In this document: piece by piece, positions 61,621 to 64,000 of the stretch | Numbering within the stretch: the stretch's first letter is position 1 | How the letters are laid out: each line of letters starts with the position of its first letter | Source of the DNA: Bowmanella yangjiangensis | GTDB lineage: Bacteria; Pseudomonadota; Gammaproteobacteria; Enterobacterales; Alteromonadaceae | Length of the DNA: 64,000 nt | NCBI RefSeq assembly: GCF_017255015.1 | Contig: NZ_JAFKCS010000004.1 | Coordinates: 186,001 to 250,000, forward strand | Reading direction: 5' to 3' | Position numbers and translations under genes: made by a program | The notes under the pieces: generated by a model | Told to the model about the DNA's origin: nothing | Database searches by the model: none | Seen by the model: only the letters and a program-made list of their open reading frames with translations

Positions 61621-62916
61621 TTATTTGGCAGCTTTCAGACCACGGTTGATGTCCAGGACATCCTGGTCAACTAGCGTACCGGCAGCTTGTTTCAGCTCCA
61701 GGTTGGCAACAATGTACTCATAGCGGGCAATCGACAAGTTACGGCGGGCGTTATACAGGTTACTGGTACTGTTCAACACGTCCACAATGGTCCGCGTACC
61801 CACTTCAAAGCCGGCTTCGGTTGCACTCAGGGCGCTTTCGGCCGACACAACAGCTTGTTCCAGGGCCTTGATACGGGAAATGTAGGCAGATACATCATAG
61901 AAGTTAGAACGTACATCACGTACTACTTTACGATACACCTGCTCGCGCTCTTCGCTGCTGGCAACAAACTGATGTCTGGCTTGATCGGTTTGCGAACTTA
62001 CGCGACCACCGGAGTAAATAGGAATATCGACACTGATACCGATGGACGCGGTGTTGCAGCGATCACATCTTGTTACGCCGTCTACTTCTGACTCACTGGA
62101 TGTGGCAGACGCACTGAAACCTACAGTTGGCAAGTGGCCTGATTTGGCAATTTCAATGTTTTGCTTGGCAATGTCTACGCCAAGTTTAGCCACGGTCAGC
62201 TCCAAGCTGCGCTCGTCAGCAATTTGCAGCCAGTCTTCCACGCGGGCGGGAGTCGGTGTGGCGGTACTGAAACTTTCCGTATTCAGTACATTCAATTCGC
62301 TATGATAGCTGCCGGTAATTTCACGCAAACCTTCACGGCGGATTTCTACGGTATTTTGTGCAGTGATCTCTTTGGCCACCGCATTATCAAACAGCGATTG
62401 CGCTTCGTGCACATCGGTAATGGCGGTCAGACCAACAGCGAAGCGCTGCTTGGTTTGCTCCAACTGACGCTCAATGGCGCGTTTCTCAGCCTGAGCAAAT
62501 TCCAGGTCATCCAGTGCTTGTAAAACCAGGAAGTAGGCATTCGCAACACGTACTATCAACGCCTGCTGTGCTTGAGCGTAAGTGGCATTTGCCTGAGTGG
62601 CAGTCAATTCAGCCCGGTCCAGGGTTTTCCAGTAGCTGTGATCATAAATTGATTGACGCAAGCTTAGGGTGGCGCCATTACTTTCACCGTTGCTTTCCCA
62701 ACGATCCAAGCTGGCTCCCACAGATAAATCGATTTGTGGTAATAGGCTAGCGCGGCTGATTCCAACAGCGGATTGGGCAGCATCTTTGCGTGCTTGCGCA
62801 GCAAGGATAGTAGGGTCTTTTTGCAGGGCCTGTTGATAAACCTGATACAGGTCATCTGCAAAAGCTTGTGAGGTCACGCTAACGCCTACAAGCAAAGACA
62901 GCAAAGTTTTTTTCAT
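61621..62916 (-). CDS. tolC: TolC family outer-membrane channel protein
   Basis: The 431-residue protein has a signal peptide (KKTLLSLLVGVSVTSQAFA) and two repeated OEP domains: LYQVYQQALQKDPTILAAQAR, LSVGASLDRWESN, TQANATYAQAQQALIVRVANAYF and the second-half repeat YRKVVRDVRSNFYDVSAYI. It forms the trimeric outer-membrane tunnel for multidrug efflux and type I secretion. The start at 62916 with a TAGGAA site is right for the signal peptide; the longer frame from 62985 adds a non-signal extension. It is divergent from nudF, as is common in gammaproteobacteria. Confidence 0.94.
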   Translation of the reverse strand: MKKTLLSLLVGVSVTSQAFADDLYQVYQQALQKDPTILAAQARKDAAQSAVGISRASLLPQIDLSVGASLDRWESNGESNGATLSLRQSIYDHSYWKTLDRAELTATQANATYAQAQQALIVRVANAYFLVLQALDDLEFAQAEKRAIERQLEQTKQRFAVGLTAITDVHEAQSLFDNAVAKEITAQNTVEIRREGLREITGSYHSELNVLNTESFSTATPTPARVEDWLQIADERSLELTVAKLGVDIAKQNIEIAKSGHLPTVGFSASATSSESEVDGVTRCDRCNTASIGISVDIPIYSGGRVSSQTDQARHQFVASSEEREQVYRKVVRDVRSNFYDVSAYISRIKALEQAVVSAESALSATEAGFEVGTRTIVDVLNSTSNLYNARRNLSIARYEYIVANLELKQAAGTLVDQDVLDINRGLKAAK

Positions 62917-63052
62917 GAGTATTCCTACGAGATGATGAGCTCGATCACAATTCCGATTAATTGCTGCAAAGTCTAAGTAAATCAAGCGCTAACTGTAACC
63001 TTTTTAGGGTAACACTGCGTGTTCAAGTGTAACAGAATATTTAACCACCAGA

Positions 63053-63745
63053 ATGATGCGGTGTCAGGCCGGTGGTGGCTATGCTAGGCTTTCGCCCACA
63101 ATCTACCAGAAAACTGAGCGAAAATTGAAAGGGATACCGGGTAATTGCGACGACAAGGTGCAAATGCTGGATAAACAGCCGTTATACAAGGGCTTTTTTA
63201 CCATGCTCAAGTACAGTTTTCGGCACAAGCTGTTCGCTGGCGGATGGAGTCCGATGCTGCACCGCGAAATTTTCGAACGGGGACATGCGGTGGCGGTACT
63301 ACCATATGACCCGGTGCGTGATGAAATCGTTTTAATTGAACAGTTTCGGGTTGGGGCCATGGCTACCTCCGACAACCCTTGGTTGTTCGAATGCATTGCC
63401 GGCATCATTGATAAAGGAGAGAGTCCAGAACAGGTTTGCCTGCGAGAAGCGCAAGAAGAAGCCGGGCTGCATATCACGCGTTTGCATCCCATGCTAAGCT
63501 ATTTGTCCAGCCCAGGCGGAACCACAGAGCGTTTATACCTGTATGTGGGTGAATGCGATGCATCTCAGGCGCAAGGAGTTCATGGCCTGGCTGAGGAAGG
63601 TGAGGACATACGAGTGCATCGGATGTCTTCTGTGCAGGCATTAGCCATGCTCAATGATGGGCAGGTAGATAACGCCGCCACCTTGATTTCCCTGCAGTGG
63701 TTTGCCCTGCATAAACAAAAGTTGATTGAGCTTTGGTGTGAGTAA
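63053..63745 (+). CDS. nudF: ADP-ribose pyrophosphatase
   Basis: NudF cleaves ADP-ribose into AMP and ribose 5-phosphate. The Nudix box appears as GESPEQVCLREAQEEAGL, preceded by REIFERGHAVAVLPYDP and DEIVLIEQFRVGA and followed by LSYLSSPGGTTERLYLY, as in the E. coli enzyme. The start is uncertain: homology begins near DKQPLYKGFF, so residues 1-24 may not be real. A TTG at 63125 or the ATG at 63164 are alternatives; the ATG at 63053 is given as the longest. It overlaps yqiB by 8 bp. Confidence 0.9.
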   Translation: MMRCQAGGGYARLSPTIYQKTERKLKGIPGNCDDKVQMLDKQPLYKGFFTMLKYSFRHKLFAGGWSPMLHREIFERGHAVAVLPYDPVRDEIVLIEQFRVGAMATSDNPWLFECIAGIIDKGESPEQVCLREAQEEAGLHITRLHPMLSYLSSPGGTTERLYLYVGECDASQAQGVHGLAEEGEDIRVHRMSSVQALAMLNDGQVDNAATLISLQWFALHKQKLIELWCE

Positions 63746-64000
63746 TACCAGGATACTGAAAAAACATGTGCCACAACTTGCCACCCTGCACGCCGTGTGT
63801 GAGGCGAATTATGGTCGCCTATTAAGACTGCTGCCGGACTTGGATCAGCAGAAACTTGAGTATTGCTTTTCTGCCGGCAAAGGCATGAGTTATCGGATTC
63901 AAATTCAGCTCTGTGAGCCATACACCACCACGGTGGAAATGCGCCAACTGACCGATGGTTTGCCTGCATATTTGCAGCCTGTGATGCAGATTCGCTTGTA
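63738..64000 (+). CDS. yqiB: DUF1249 protein YqiB, 3' end cut by the window
   Basis: From a GTG inside the end of nudF the frame is open to the right edge for 87 codons. It begins SNTRILKKHVPQLATLHAVC and continues EANYGRLLRLLPDL and VEMRQLTDGLPAY. This matches the DUF1249 family of unknown function, which lies directly after nudF in E. coli and relatives, where cpdA follows next. The C-terminal part lies outside the window. Confidence 0.85.
   Translation, partial: MSNTRILKKHVPQLATLHAVCEANYGRLLRLLPDLDQQKLEYCFSAGKGMSYRIQIQLCEPYTTTVEMRQLTDGLPAYLQPVMQIRL

Overview
The window looks like a chromosomal segment of a marine-type gammaproteobacterium of the order Alteromonadales, probably Alteromonadaceae. 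The evidence is the conserved ygfB-pepP-ubiH-ubiI run with 6S RNA, ygfA, rpiA and serA close by, the nudF-yqiB pair at the right end, and a large TonB-dependent glucan-use locus of the kind common in this group. I see no tRNA, rRNA, CRISPR array, transposase or phage gene. The genus cannot be fixed from the sequence alone.

Left part (1-25.5 kb), mostly housekeeping: the tail of an EAL protein, a PH-domain protein and a GGDEF-EAL signalling protein; a secreted dipeptidyl peptidase IV; a Rossmann oxidoreductase with the tRNA methyltransferase TrmN; a small CheW-like protein; FadL; a membrane-bound winged-helix regulator with a beta-propeller sensor, divergent from a double alpha/beta-hydrolase lipoprotein; serA, rpiA, ygfA, a DoxX protein and 6S RNA on the minus strand; ygfB-pepP-ubiH-ubiI on the plus strand; a DeaD-type helicase; and a 915-residue PrsT-like TPR lipoprotein.

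Middle (25.7-54.4 kb), an alpha-glucan utilisation locus: six GH13 proteins and one GH31 enzyme, a TonB-dependent receptor, an adjacent flavin-dependent tryptophan-halogenase-like protein and an MFS sugar transporter. The signals suggest a route. A secreted CGTase-like enzyme with a CBM20 starch-binding domain and lipoprotein amylases attack starch or glycogen. The receptor imports maltodextrins or cyclodextrins. Periplasmic neopullulanase/cyclodextrinase-like and GH31 enzymes process them. The MFS protein brings small sugars into the cytoplasm, where the GH13_23 alpha-glucosidase finishes the job. Five copies of a 14-bp palindrome (TGAATACGTATGCA type) lie one per transcription unit of this locus and nowhere else that I could find. 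The LacI-family gene at 60.4 kb is the obvious candidate regulator. In three units the palindrome ends 5 bp upstream of a plausible -35 box, which fits activation better than simple repression.

The locus is interrupted by YjgN-like and M48 peptidase genes (27.5-29.8 kb) and by a block with OmpW, a soluble zinc-binding chemoreceptor, an M14 carboxypeptidase, an S66 LD-carboxypeptidase and a periplasmic binding-like protein (39-44.5 kb).

Right part (54.5-64 kb): a small DUF3718 periplasmic protein, an LctP-type lactate permease with a DUF389 membrane protein, SlyD, a bacterial PH-domain protein overlapping a ZIP-like transporter, the LacI regulator, TolC, NudF and the start of yqiB.
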